DNA from: Balanoglossus misakiensis
Taxonomy: Eukaryota > Hemichordata
Direction: 5' to 3'
Length of the DNA stretch: 64,000 nucleotides
Assembly (NCBI GenBank): GCA_040954595.2
Contig: CM082579.2
Span: 5,642,001-5,706,000, forward strand
Position numbers and translations under genes: made by a program. Shown here piece by piece: positions 13,507 through 28,000 of this stretch. The notes under the pieces were generated by a model that had not been told where the DNA came from, ran no database searches, and was given only the letters and a program-made list of their open reading frames with translations. The first letter of the stretch is position 1, and each line of letters begins with the position of its first letter.

Positions 13507-16500
13507 TTACTCTTTTGAAATAAGAACTAGTGGTTTTATAGCGTACGGTGTTGAGCTACCAGACAGTGGCGTAATAACGGATAGCATGTGGTTTCTAATT
13601 GGACAGTAGTGACTGGCTGTGTTTTGGAAAGTCAACACAGACATGTATGCTTTTCAAACACCTGTGCTACTTCTAGTACAGTGGCCCACCACAATAGCAA
13701 ATATTTGACATCTTTTTCAAAGTTTAAAGTCAATTACTTCATCAAATTAGCTGGAGTCAATTAACCGCGACATAAAGGCATGTTGCAGTCCAACTGTTGA
13801 ATTGGAATTTTCAAAGATCTATTGACTTTGTGGTGAGTCAAGAATTTGCTCATTGTTTGTGCAAACTTTCCTTGTGAGCTGAATGTCTGATTTCCGTTGC
13901 TTGTAGTATTGACTCCAGGTGGGTATTTTAGTGGACTATGGTAACTCAAATATTTTATTGTGCTATTCACCGCCGTTGAGAGGCCAATATGTGATTTTTG
14001 TTTAAAATTCTTATTTTTTTGTCATTTTCATGTCACTTCCTAGAAGTATAAATTTAACTTTTGATGATGAATCATGAAGATTGCAGATGACGATTTGTTG
14101 ATTGACAGCTGTGATGAGCAATAACTCTTGGCACAAAATTTCACGAGAACAGAAAGTTCAATTGTGAAAATCAAAATTCTTGACTTTTCTGTGAAAATTT
14201 ATTGATGTTTTGTTTTCGCCAACTGGCTTTAGAGTTAAACTTGACCAAGCTGGCACCCATCAAAACGTCATCAGCATATTTCTTGATGATTCGGTAGAAC
14301 TGAACATACATGTACATGTATATTTAGAAATAGGAAATGGAGTACTTGCTCTCTAAGCTACAAATTCAAGACGGGTTAATTACCACATACTGTTACATTT
14401 GTGGTCTGACCACAGTAAATATTTGTATTGTTCTTTGAATCGGTCACTGTAACAATTGCAAGTTGATGACACCTTAGTATAGTAACCAGTCACATGTCTT
14501 CCTTTGTTATTCAGAGTCAAACCTTTGTTGTTGTAAACACAAGTATTTGTTGCTTGTTGAAGAGTTGGTGAGCAATTAGAGCATTGCCACTGGTGTTCTT
14601 TTTCATGATGGAGTGTATGAGTCAAGATGAGACATTGTTTGGGTGTTTTGCTGTCATGGTGTCCATATACCCAACTTGGTATCAAAGTTTTGGTCAAGTT
14701 TTAGTTTAGACATGCAGTGAAGAAATTACAAGGGGATGGATTAATGCACAGGTATCGCATGTTAAGATTCAGAGTGCTTTAATCTATACCACTGACACAG
14801 TTCAACACAGTTCATGGAAGGTACATTGCTTAGTGATCTGTGACAGAATTATCGTCCCCATGGATATGTTGTACCTAGGTGTATCTGTGCATGAAGACAT
14901 CAGATCGGTGGGTGGTTATGCAATACTGGCAGCATTGATGTGGTAATCGCCAGGGTTGTGCCACTGGCCATAAAACGTATGGGTTGTTCTGCTATCGTGA
15001 TATGACCCGAGACGTCAAGCCTTTTCAGGAGTCGTGTACAAGCCGATCAGCTTTAACTCTCTTGAAAGAAATTCCACCAAAGGTGATGGACTCAATGGAT
15101 GCTGTCAGAACCACTCGACTGGAAAACTTAGAAAATTCTCAGTGTAAAAGGAAACGCAGTGTTCCATGATGTCTTATCTAGCATATTGTCGGAAAACAGA
15201 TCTAAACTGTATAGGTCTACAAATGTTATACGCAAAATGTGGCATGAGAATGTTATGAGTACTTGCAATAGCACGTCACTCATGTGTATAGTCACTTAAG
15301 TATCTGTCATACCTATATACGATTAAAATGAAAGCCCTATAGGCAAAACGTTCATTCTAATGGCTTGAGAGCCTACAATAAGCCCTTTTCATAACTTGCC
15401 AGACCGGTGTTGCTGACTCTGAGATATAGTTGCCAGGTTTTCATTTGGTTTGCAAGTTTCACGATGTAATTTTCTGTTGTAGGGTATTTGTGCAGTTACC
15501 GATTACCAGTATATACCCACGAAGGACCATGCTGACTGTAAAATATATCCTCCGTTTTTAAAAGGGTCTGACCATTTTAGTCGCAGGGAGAGCAGGTGGC
15601 GAGAATCTGTAGCATTCCAAAAGTGCATGGGGTCCTTATGTCTTGTGAAGAAAACTTGAAATCCAAAATTAGACTTAAAGATGTATGTATGTAATATTGC
15701 GGGAATGTTTGTTGAGTGAAATTTTCCTTTGAACAAGTAAATCAATGGGTTGACCATGTGTGGCTGGCTCTCTCCGGTGTTTTGGTTCGTCAGTATCGTC
15801 ACAATAGAATCGGCAAGGACTATGTCATAAGCCACAGCAGGACCGGGATCATCCTTTTCTATACAAACTCAATGATCAATTTAAATGACAATAAAGCAAA
15901 CAGATACTGGTGGAATTGGGGGTGGATTGGCCTACTTTGTTTTTTAAAATTTGTTACCATTCGTGACTGGGTCCGCCAACAAATGTCTTCCGTTATTTCT
16001 GAGTTGGGCGAAGTCAAAATGGATTTCGTTTGAGTTTGCCTGTTATATCGGTCCTGTTAATGCTGGTATAGTTTACCCACTGGGTGGTTAATAACGACAG
16101 CAGTCTTCTGGTAAATGACAGGTACGTTGGTTGTTTTATTCCCAACAGAAAGTCCTGTGGTTATTGTACTAGACAGTTTCAACAATCCAGTAGTGTTTAA
16201 TTTGAAAAACACACAAGGATCTCTTTGCATGAATGGGTGCAAGTTACTTCACAAACTCGAGAAAAAGTGTGTCTGCGTGTGAGTATTTGTACACTATTAA
16301 TAGTGTTTGTTCCGAAAAGGCAATTGTGTGACCCACGGAGTTGTGCGGTGTGATGAAATATTAATATTTACCAGCGCCAGGAAGATAATTAGTTTTAACA
16401 TCCCTGAGGCTACAAAATTTCAGGACTGGGCACAATGAAAAAAAATTATCAATATTTTAGCAGAAATATGTTCACTCCCATTTTAAATGTTAATTCACAT

Positions 16501-19500
16501 TGGTGTATAACCAGATGTCATCTGTAATATTCCCCAGTGAAAACTGCCAGTATTAACTGGGCCACACCATAGTCAGAGTGCTATTAATCCTACTGTTGTG
16601 AATGTGTTATGTCCCTATAAGTTTCATGAAATACATTGAATTGAGACTTTAGAACACATGTTACCAATTCAACTGTTTGGATTGAGAGCAACTCCCCCAC
16701 CCATGTTGAGTCACAGCATTTAATACACAGTGTCACTCAGAGACTGAAGTATTAAAAGGGGTCATTCCACCTAAACACACAACCAAGTGTTTTTACTGGT
16801 ACAATCGAAGGTGAGTGTTGTTTGTGGATTTCAATCTAAAAATTGTTTAAAATAATTGAAAGGTTATTACATTATGGAATGTGGAGGTACCAGTATCACA
16901 TTTTGTTTGACTCTGTATTAAAACATGCAAAATCCTAAAAATTAGTCTGGGGTTTCTTAATGGTTTACAGAATATTCATTTCAATATACCCGGTAATGAA
17001 ATTAGATTTTTTAGTTATGTAATATAGACCCAAGGGACAGTGAAATACTACATGTAACTCATTTCATCCGTCAGATTCAAAGCTCGTACTCTACAGTGTG
17101 TACAATTGTATCATTCTAATGAATGCTGCGATTGGCTGTTTGATAACCACCTGTTAGATCAGAAGTGACCAATGAAAACATGCCTGTAGATTTTGCCAAT
17201 CTATTTGGCTCTCTCTGGAAGAATTACTTCTGAAGTGTTTGCCCCGGAGCTGCATATCCTGTCAATATGCCATAAAAACTCACATAATATTCAGATTGTA
17301 TATTAAATGATGAGCTACATGTAATTGTCTGCCTTGCCACTTGTTACAATGTAAATGTCTATCTAGCAGAAGACTAATGTACTAAAAAATACTATTCAAA
17401 GTTAAGTTACATGTGTGTCTATAACCTATAATGTATACTGTCTCTCTGAACATAGGTCAGTGACCATATCTCACACTTGCTGAAGAACTCGGTCTCGCTT
17501 GAATAATTCAGAGGTCTCGCAGAGCTCGCTTTTCTGTGTGTAAATCCCCTGTTGAGATCAATATGTTGTCACTGCCATTGTGATGTGGAGTGATCGACCC
17601 TTCAGTGGATATCTGCATGTAACAGTGCAGTGTGTGAATGTAACAATGGGTGCTTTATTGATGGTCTGCTGGTACCTGTAGATTGCTTTTCGAGCTTCCC
17701 TCACGATATTCGCTCCACTTTAGTGGTGATTTGGGTCTCAACCAGTCCTATGCTTTATAGACCTGTATGTGTAGTGTACTGTAGTGTCTAAACTGCATAA
17801 TACCTCACAGTGATTAAAACACTGTTTCAAGTGTCCTCCCCAGGAATTTTTGATAGCATAGTAATGGTAAATTTGCACAACCTTGAAAGTAATTGTTTCA
17901 TTAACATGTTCTTATTGTTTTCCAAAACTTAAAGAGCAACGGCAAGTACGCTTTAACTATTCTGGGGTCAGTTTCAGATTGGCTTCCAAGTAAAACAAGA
18001 ACCAGCCATCACCGTGGTTCTTGATTTACAAAATTGTTTGTGCTTTTCTGAACAGATTTGGCATGTTCCTCTAATATGACATCCCGCACTGTTTGCTTTA
18101 ATTACAGTTATCCATCAACACCCTTCATGCCAGTGTTTAATTCATACAAACATCATCATGACAATTTAAACCAAATGGGAAATTTTCTCATTGATTTTTC
18201 TTTACTAATTAAAGACGGGTGTACTATTAGACAGTCTTTGATTGTTTTTTTCCAAATTGCCTATAAAATTTATAATTGTCATGATATTTGTATTTGTTTT
18301 GAGTAATTTGCCCCATGTTTGATGCTTTCACAGATCTTGTTAAATGGTTCTGTAACTGTTACAGAAAAAAAAAATGCAAGCAAACAGGAAAGAGGAGGCT
18401 TTTATGCCACTGGTTTCCCATTAAGTAACCCCATTTACGAAGTATGCAAAGTAACACGTAGGGAATTTAAAAAAAAAAAGCCAACTCTTCCACGAAGACC
18501 TGTTATCCGCAAATGGAAAATTAATTGAGTTTGGCTGAATTCGTTCGTTGATCAAATATGAAACGCGAAGAAGTCGTCGACCTTGCATGGCTCCTCGTGA
18601 GCACGCAGTTTCAATGGACGCCGCTGTTTTTGCCGTAATGGGATTTTATTTTCGCAATATCAGCCGCCAGCTTGTACTTAATGTTTGCCTGTCAGTTCTA
18701 ATAGTTGGGTTAGGCCAGGACAGCCTTTGATATTTTGTTCGGCCATTTTATCAATCACTTAATAAATAGTGATATTTCTTCACTTGAAATGCAATGTTGG
18801 TCTGTTCTCTGAGACATGGACTAACACTTCTCTAGAAAATGTCTAAATAAGGTCAGGGGACAAAAAAGCTGTTTTTTTGAATTGCCAGTTTTCCGATTTT
18901 GAAATTTTTTATTGATTGAAAAATGCCACATTGCATTTTCTGAGTTATGGTCGATGGATTTCTTTATAACCATTTACATTAAAGACTTGAACTGTGACCT
19001 TTCCTTATTTAATTATCCAGTCAATAAATCTATAGAAAATAGTATTTTGTGTTTGCTTCTATCCCATTGATATAACTAGACACACGTCATAAAATAATTG
19101 CTCTAAATTTTATTCGATATGAATTTTTTTTTCCTGTGGTGTAATTGCCAAATATCTGAAAGAGTAAAAATTCACATTCTCATATTCATTATGCATTTTC
19201 AACACAAAATTTATTACATTTCTGGCATCTTGACTTGCATATAAGATCTCGTAATGGGAGATACCAGTTACCATGGAAATCGCTCAGTGCCATTGCATTA
19301 TTTATTGATGCAATCTATAATTTACAGATATATGCAGAATTGCATGAGTGAACAAAATGTTCCAAATTTTTATTTTTTTTATTGTGGAGTTAATGGTGGA
19401 ACACGTTTCTTTTGTTATGTGGTAGGTACTTAAAATCTTCTAAATCTAAAAATAATTGGTGAACTGATGGGACATGATGCTTCAGTGTTGCGTTGGTAAT

Positions 19501-22500
19501 TGACTGTGAGCACTGCTGTATCATCAGAGTGCTTAACACAGTCATTGAGACGACACACTTTACCAGCAAACTAATCAGTTCTTCAGGAGCGTTTAAGAAA
19601 GATCTGAAAATCTCACAATGCGGTCAATGGACTGCGAAAAGATTAATGGCTGGGTGTACGTGCACCTGACGTCACGCTTGCGACCGTAAATTATTTTAAG
19701 AAAGACGTTTTTTTTTTGCAGAATGCCCTCTTGAGTTTGTATTGTTTTGTGAGGAGCAGGCTTTGGTGACTGCGTTTCCTATGTGTGTGCGTCACCCACG
19801 TCCATCCCATCACTAGTTTCCCATATTGGAGTCCCTGTAGATTATAATTTTTTGCTTATTTGAGTTGACAATAGTTTTTAAATCGTTACTGTGTCAGTAA
19901 TATCTAAATGTCGTTTTGGTTGATGATTTTTATTGAAATGCTTCACATTATAGGTAGAACTTGAAAAAATAATTACAGAGACACTTATACGCACATTCAG
20001 TGATGAAATCAAAAAAATAAATTATGGGTTAGGGTAACGTACTGTACAGGTGAACCTGTAATGATCAAATAAACACAAAAGAATTTATCAAATCTAATAA
20101 GTATCAAGCCAATATTACTCAATGACTGTGACATTGATGAAATTAATCCACAACTAAAAATCTGTATCAATCACACTCCCCTGTCAAAAATCAGGCCTGA
20201 GTTTGTATCATAATTGAATCGCCCGGCTGAAATGTTCTCCAGAAAAGCTTTTAACCGTTCTAGGAGAAGTGGTGGCTTACTATTTGTTCATCAATTAAGT
20301 TGCAACTTACTGTCACAACCTGAATTGCCCTCTGCAAACACATCTTCTGAATTGATTCAATTAAAGTTCAACCAGCCTACTAGATTGGGCCGGTTTCCTG
20401 TCATGTGACACTGTCGTGTGACGTTCGCTCTGAAAAGTCATTTTCCAAAATAAGCGATTGGATAATTATGTATTATCTCTACATTCAAGACTGAGTTTGA
20501 GAGATTGACGAGTTTGTACCTGGTTTGGAAAAAAATTCCAAAAATAGCCAAGAGAAAATAATTAGTAGATAAGGATATATGTTGTAGCCCCAGGACAGAG
20601 AACAGGTAGCATTCATAAACACAGCTAGGGACATGATGAATTGTGTTTTCTATGACGGTCGCTCACAGATCTCAATAGTGTGTTCATATCCGTCTCTGCG
20701 TGTCTCATGTGCCGCAAAGAATGAATCCAAGAATAGCCTTTCAGGTCATTGTGACATGAGAGAATTTCGTTTTGAGTTGTAACCGCATAGTTCAGTTCAG
20801 GTTAGCTTTTAAATGTCACAAGTTTTTTCTATATCACTGGTACATGTACATGTATATGACTGTCCGTGGTAGTAAAGTCAGTTTTATGTTTTGTTAGCTC
20901 GCATGTTTCTGAGGTGATTGAAACATAAAATTTGTGTGTTAATTTTGAAGAAGAAAATTTAAGTTTTTTCCATAGTGTGTTTCCATGACAACTGTAGCTT
21001 TCAAATTCAGTTGCATGTATATTGTGGTAACATACAACCTGGGGAAAAAACAACTTGTATTAAACCTTTAGTCAACCTTTCAGAATCAGTTTTGGAGAAA
21101 AGCTGTATCCAAATTCACAAAACTAGACAGGAACTAGAGTCCATTACCAGCGATAGCTTTCCATTTCCACCAAGGTCACCTCTGAGTTTTACAAGACTTG
21201 CAGTCTTAAGTGATTTCCCATCATTCTAACAGGTTCTGGCTTTTTTTTGGAACGCAGCAGGAAGCTTTCATGATAATTTACACCAGGTTGGCGTGCGGTA
21301 AAGAGCGCTTTTGATCAACTCGGAGCTGAATAATTGCCATTCTCCGTACTGAGAGATGTACTGTAAAATTGGCAATTTCCAGCCTTAGGCGTTGTCGTTG
21401 AAGACAGAGTACATGGTCAGGTTTTTCTTTTACTGCTCAAAAGGGTATTTTTAATGAGAATAATGTGATGCATATGGGTTTTTGTCAAACAAGACAGTTG
21501 TTTGCTATTCGGTGATGGATGGTGGTGATTTAAACCAGTTCCGCAGTATACTGCAATATACTGCAATTATTTCGCTGCATTTGTAGATGTTTTCATTCTA
21601 GTACACCTGCAAGTATAAATAGTAGATAAGTGGCATAATCCAATACGTTTATTATTTTGAAACTTATGGTACATAAGTGGAAGATATCAGGTGAACTTCA
21701 GTTTTGTATCCCACGATACCAAATGGCCTCTTTTCATTATCAGAATTACATGTATCTGATAGAAATGTTGACAAGGTGAATTTTTTATGGAAAATGGAAA
21801 AAGACTTTTAAGTTGAGCATTTCACACGTCCACTGATGGATTGAGAAGGGTGCGTTTAATCCAGGATGGATGTCTTTTGGCACATCTTCACCCGACGATC
21901 GATTGTGAGCATGTCTGTGCTTGCAACCAGACATTTTTATTTAATATTTGTCTTCTATCTCAAAGGATTTTTCCAATAAGTTTACCTGATTAAATAAAGG
22001 TAAACAGAGGTTTGTTACATGTAGCTTCCATGGTAGCAGTCTTTATTTACTTACTGGTGTTGTTTTTGTATTGATTTTCAACTTGTGTCGATTAACCTGT
22101 TGATATACGAAGTATGTGTGATGTTGCTAGGAAGATTTTCATAGAGGTGGAAATTGGACAAGACAGTAGGGTACGAATTGGACAGCCCCGGCTCTGTCTT
22201 GAAATATGACAACCAGACACACTCACTGTAATAATTTAAATTATTGATTGATTTCAATCTGTCTGAGAGATTATGCCTTAGTCATAATGAGAAAATCAGC
22301 TGATCCTTATCTGAGACCGGTGGAGAAATGCCATGGTAGTAACATAAACACCTGACTGGATCTGATTCAGTGATTGTGCAAAAACATATGACAGTTGTGT
22401 TGCAGAGATTGTCAATCACTCTGAATAAGACATAATTTCACAGCTCTTATCCTATTGCCAAAGTGGTAACAGTAAATTCTTAATGCGTATCTTTTCTCTC

Positions 22501-23430
22501 GGTGCCGTGACAAACCAAATAAAAGGCGTAAGCTGCGCAGGAAACAGTTGTCAGGGGAGATGCGATAATGAATGCAATTTTGCTATAATTTCAGGAGAAT
22601 TGATGCTGAATTAGCAGCGCAAACAGTGATCATGAAAAGCCATGTTTTTATGGTTTTGTTCCTGTTGTAACAGAAAGGGCAAATCATTTGTGATTCAGGC
22701 CAGGCAAAAAGAAAATTCTTGATATACTGACGTCAGGTGGAAAATTCCGAGGTGACTGAAGTACAACCTGTCAAGTTGTGTGTCTATATCTACATGTATA
22801 TATGCAGTGCTACTCTGTGTCAGTGTGATGTAGACAAATTTAAAAAAAAACTTATTTCCTTTTACAGAAAATACAGTTGAGAAATACAAAATTGATTTAG
22901 CCACGATTTGCATGAAAAACTGAAAATTGAAATAGCATTTTTAGGTATAAACGCCACGAAACAAGACTTTTTCCAAGCCTGGCTCAGATTCAATGAACTA
23001 ACCCAACAAACCACAGGGTACGAACAAGAAAATGTGGCATTTCAATCAAGACAATAATCCCAATTGACCGGTGCAGCACCGCATGCTATATTTAGGTGGA
23101 AATGAATTGTGTCCGTTCACTTTTACGCGAGCGTTTTTCTGGCAATTTATGGCTGCATTTCCCGTCTCCATTCAGTGGGTTTAAGTGGAGGAGGCTGCAT
23201 GTCCTCTTCTGTGATTTGTCAGCCCTGTAATTGACTTCAAAGAATCTTTTGTGTGTGTAAATCGATGAATTAGCTAAGTGAAGAGAGCGCATTCACTGTC
23301 AGGATCATGCTCTGTCCTTGATTTCACGAAATTTCAGACGAAAAAATGACAATTGAAGGTGTTTCTTAATTTTTACTTTAAACTTAGACTTTACAGGTCA
23401 GTGTGCTTATATGAAACTTGTGAGTGAAGA

Positions 23431-23454
23431 TTTAATTTAATTTAATTTAATTTA
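23431..23454. repeat. TTTAA pentanucleotide array
   Basis: About five tandem copies of TTTAA. Simple sequence with no coding meaning. Confidence 0.85.
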
Positions 23455-24554
23455 GTTTTCTCTGAAACTAAAAACATAACACAAGTGGGGAAAACGTATA
23501 CTGGATAAGATCAATGGAGGAGAAAGATAAAGTTTTATCGTGGGCATTTTTCTGGGTAATAGCGTACACCCAAGTTGGTTTGGATTTAGATAATCGAGTT
23601 AAAAATATGGCAAACTGAAATGATTCATGACGTAAAATATGATGAGAATGTTCTCGGGGCACTTGAAGATAGCTTGCCGACTGACCGGTGACTACCAGTT
23701 TTGATAATAAACCACTTTGTTCATAGTTTTAATGGTGTTTTAATTTGTGTGTTGACTTCCTTTTGCTTAAATTGAGGACAGGTACCAGGAAACCAAAGCA
23801 AAAAAAAATTGACTGATTTGTATAGGCTAAACAATCAGGTTCAAGTATTTATCAGCTTTCAGATAAAGGGTCAATTACCAGGAGGAGTAAACTGTAGGGG
23901 CACCATGGGGGCATTCCTTTGTGGTGGTCTCTGACAGGGATCGCCATAAATCACTGAGCCGGGTTGGAACCACATCACTGGCAACGTGTCGGATAGAACC
24001 ATTCTATTTTTAGGTGTGGGAGCTAGGAGGTACACGTACATTGTAACCCGCGGTCCTTACGGCTATCGGGGTGATTTATACCAATATGAGTCAACGATAG
24101 TACCGTCTTTTGTACTTGGTTTCATCTTGTGTGTGCGTCAGTCATTGTTTACGTTTTAACAGTAATTGTTTGTATTTTTTTTTCTTTGGCCACAGAGTGA
24201 AAAAAAAGGGAATTATTGACCAATTCACTGGATGAAAGAGGAGCGGTCGTTAATTGGCTGGAATGGCCTTCAGGCTTCACACCACAGCTTCAATGTGTAT
24301 ATAACCCCACATTGTATTCAGCAAAGAGACGTGTCCTCACAACCAAGGTCAAGTTCATTCATTTCCTTCTGAAATTTTGTTGTTGCAGAAACGCCAGTGA
24401 AGTGTGTCCTCTCGAGGTAACCTATTACTCTAGCCAGCGTCGATCATCTCATCACTGAGACTTCCCAAGCGGTATTCAAGAAAGCCGAAACTGGTCCGCT
24501 CGCGCACACACACCCCTCGGGTCAATGGTACAGTCCACGTGGTCTACCGAGTCA

Positions 24555-24650
24555 ATTGGAGCGGGACAATCGGCCAATGAGATTAGAGGTAATCAGAGAA
24601 ATATTTGTGGAAGCCTGTAATTGTGAACCAAGTACACAGACCTATATAAA
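24555..24650 (+). promoter_or_regulatory. NSUN7 proximal promoter elements
   Basis: An inverted CCAAT box (ATTGG, 24555-24559), a direct CCAAT box (24574-24578) and a TATA-like TATATAAA (24643-24650) lie just upstream of the NSUN7 start codon at 24675. The TATA-like box is only about 25 bp before the ATG, so if functional it would leave almost no 5'UTR. Confidence 0.4.
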
Positions 24651-24674
24651 CATAGAGACCAGTGAGAGACAACC

Positions 24675-25095
24675 ATGTCTGTGTATACGGAGAACCGTTC
24701 CTCGTTCGGCCACCGGCAGCAGCGCAACACCACCACCGTCATGACGACGTCCACGTTGAACGGCATCAACCGGGCGGACTCCATGCCCATCGCCGTGCTG
24801 AAGGAGAAGGACGTGGTGGTCGGGGTGCAGAACTTCCAGCAGGAGAACGGCGGGGAGCAGCGGCGCACGCAAAGTTTCCAGCACATCTCCCCTCCCAACG
24901 GCGGCGGGCGGGAGGCGAACCACGGGATCTATCTCTACGCCAGCCAGCTGTTCGCCAGCCTGAAGCCCCGGATCAAGTCGGAGCGGCTGTCCGACTCCGA
25001 CACCTGGTGTCTGGACGCCAAGCCCCCGCAGATCCCGGCCGAGGACGAGAAGTACAGGCGGCATGTCTATGATCTGGCTTTTGCCACACTTAAAT
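24675..25095 (+). CDS. NSUN7: NSUN7 exon 1
   Basis: Residues 1-140 plus one base. GC-rich. The first 90 residues are low-complexity and polar; after that comes GIYLYASQLFASLKPRIKSE, matching the N-terminal NSUN7 region, and the exon ends in YDLAFATLK before GTGAGT. Confidence 0.92.
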
Positions 25096-28000
25096 GTGAG
25101 TACTTCATTCATTCTTAAATGCTGCACTCACTGTCTTCGGATGATTCAGCCAACAGAGTAAAAATACTTTTCCTGGTTACAGGGAACGCGTGCAAGTCAG
25201 AAAAAAAAGTACATTAACCACAAAAACTTGACAACGTCAAAATTTCACTGGTATCTTTTCCAATTGCGATTAATCCGGTGGATCGAGATTCAATATTGGG
25301 AATGAAGTTTCAATGAGAAATGTTTGCCGTCACAGAAAATCCGTCACACCCAGTAGACACGCACATTCTTCGAGCGTGGTACCAACTCTAAGATGGAGTG
25401 TTTGCTGATAATAATAGAAATGGAGCCCGACATGAGCTTATCTCCGCAAGTTTAAATAGTGTATGTTGAAGCTTTGCAGTCTGGTTTCTGCATGTCACCG
25501 GTGTTAAGGACTATATTGAGAGTATGACTTAATTATACAACGATGCATGCAGGCCTAAACTGTTTGTGGGATTTTCTAACTGTCGGCTTGCTTGCGTGTG
25601 AGCCAGTGCGCCATGTGAATGTTTGAGCGGGTTTGGAATTACATTGACTGTAAACAAGAGTTCAGTGGGGTGGTTTCCACCCAGCGTGTAATAGGAATCT
25701 GTCACCTTATTGTATGAGGGTAAACGGGGAGGGTTTCTGAATGGGCCGGTCCGCGACCCCGGTGATTGACCCGACGCAAATTTACGACACGTTGACAGCC
25801 GAGTAAAAATTTCCACTTTCCATACAACTGTCGAAATAAAAATTAAACGGGTGTCAAAAATTAGACAACCCGAAGAGCAAAATAGGAGTGGCCGCTTTCA
25901 CTTTTGACAGCCTACTCAAGATTTTATGAGCATTTTTTTCCCTGCTGAAAAAAGACCACAGGTAAAACAAAGTAATTATCGTCATTTCACGAGTTTGAAC
26001 TCTTCATTCTTGGCGTCACTATTAAGTTTCCCCATCTGAATGAACGCGTTTGTGTCCGCGATTGTCAACTTTAACTGGCACACAAAGGGAGAACCTAAAC
26101 TGGGGGATAAAATCCCGTTGTCCGATTGTCCGCTGTGAGGTTCGAACTGTCAAGCAGAACTGAATGGAAGTGGCGGTGTGTGACTGGATTTTCCCCCGTG
26201 ACGAGGCAACACTTCATTGTACAGATCGGTGTAATCTTGATAGCCAGTCAGATCAGTACGTTAATAATAGCGTCAGCATTTCTTTGCTGTGATTCTAATT
26301 AAGATATTCTCCCTATGTCTTTCTGTTGTTAACGGCAAGGCTGAAAATACGCAGCCCTGAAGTTAGGCCACTGATATCAGGGATGTGTTTAGCTCACGTG
26401 AGTTCCAATCCATTCACACTGTCAAATCTTAATTAAATTTAAACTCATCACCCATCAAGGTAACCACCTCTAATAAGATCAGAGGTGCTGTAGCAAACCA
26501 AATTTGGTATTTCATAATCCTGACAACAAAATAAATCAAGGGGTATATGTAACCAACTTGGTTGCTAGGGTAAATCCACCATTTTGAGACCCCCATTTTA
26601 AGAATTTTAAGATAAAATGTCCTATCCTGTGAATTATCTCCAAAGGGTTTAAAATGATCTGAGATACTGGTTACAAGATATCTTGAAAAACTAGGAGAAG
26701 ACGACAATCTTTTAAAAATAAGTCAGTACATAACAGGCTTTTCGTTCAACATAAGGATTTAAAGAATTTAAATTACTAATACACTGGGATTTACTGTGAA
26801 ACCAGATTCTGTAATTTACGATTGCATTGTGTTTTTTTCGGTCACCATGTCACTACATTGGCATTTGTTGGCCAGTATTTTTGGGCTTTCTTCCTTTTTG
26901 TTCATTGGGGAGATATCACATATTGTGCTTTAAATATTTGAACAGAAAAATTACTACACACCTGCCCTACAAAACCGCCCCAAAATACTTTTACAAACAA
27001 TTCACATAGTTTGTGAAGAGTTAATAAGTTTTGCGGAAATGAATTTTGCATTTTGGAAAAAAAAAACAGATTTGCGCGCTGTATTGTGAGGAAAGATAGT
27101 GTCACTGGGGTGACGTATGCATTAACACACGCAAGTGTTGACTATTGTTTGTTGTGGAGATATTGACTCATCAGTCACTCAGAATGTATTGTTCAGAAAA
27201 CAACACAAGGAACGGCAACATACCTGTGACCTTGTAAACATCCGCCTATTATAAAACAGTGTCAAAGTCAATTCCTGGGAACCAGGCAAAGTTTTTCCTT
27301 GTCTGACGGAACTTTCTAGAGAGACTTTGGGAATTTTGGCCGTTTTGTCCACATTATCCCTTTCACCCCATTTACAGTTAAGAAGTCCATCTTTATCTTA
27401 GAAAACAATGGATCATGGACCAAACCATGGTGGTGAAAGGGTTAAAGGTAGTAACCATAGACAGGGTTCTCAACTTCAGCCGAGTTTCAGTCTGGGACAA
27501 TACGCCATTCAGCGCAAGTTTTTTTTTTAATGTTTACTGTATACAGAATACCGGTGGAGTCCCACGTACGTCATTGTGTACGGAATTGTTGTTTCCACTA
27601 AACAGCTGTCGTCAGCTTTGCGTAGAAACCTCACCCACACCAGTCCACTTGACAACTTTCCTGTGAGGAGAGGACAATTAAAAGTATTTTGATGAGAGCA
27701 TACCGTAGCTGGGAACCCCCCCCCCCCCCCAATGATATAGAGTCAACGCCCGGGGCTTCTATGATCACGCTTTGATCAGTTTAAACAAGATCGGTGAAGG
27801 CCAAAGTTGCGGCGCTATTCTCATGTACACCCGGGTTGCCTTTGGTGTCCGCACACTTTCGTGTCCTATAGGTGCTTTTTTTTTTCATTGCCCCTTTGTG
27901 TTCTATTGTGTGCCGGCTGTGTTGAAAACCCTGAGCCGTGGAAGAACGTCCAATTTAGCGATTTGTGCGTTTGAATGGCCGCGGTGCAGTTTTAAACCGT

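Larger units (their letters stand above)
12400..24540. other. intergenic region between UFM1 and NSUN7
   Basis: About 12 kb without a supportable gene. It is AT-rich, with a MITE copy, a short hairpin pair and a small TTTAA array (listed separately). Open frames of about 100 codons at 14380-14697, 15503-15835 and 15716-16033 lack start, splice or motif support. The last few hundred bases before 24540 hold the NSUN7 upstream region. Confidence 0.5.

Noticed and set aside
14380-14697. 105-codon cysteine-containing minus-strand frame
   Set aside because: No recognisable domain, no consensus splice sites at its ends and base composition like the intergenic background.
15503-15835. 110-codon minus-strand frame containing MVNPLIYLF, like a GPCR TM7
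   Set aside because: The preceding residues are hydrophilic (TNQNTGESQPH) where TM7 should be, no other helices are present, and upstream frames are broken. Probably chance, at best a decayed fragment.
24642-25127. 161-codon antisense and 136-codon alternative-frame ORFs over NSUN7 exon 1
   Set aside because: Shadows of the GC-rich exon; the NSUN7 frame alone has family similarity and a correct donor.
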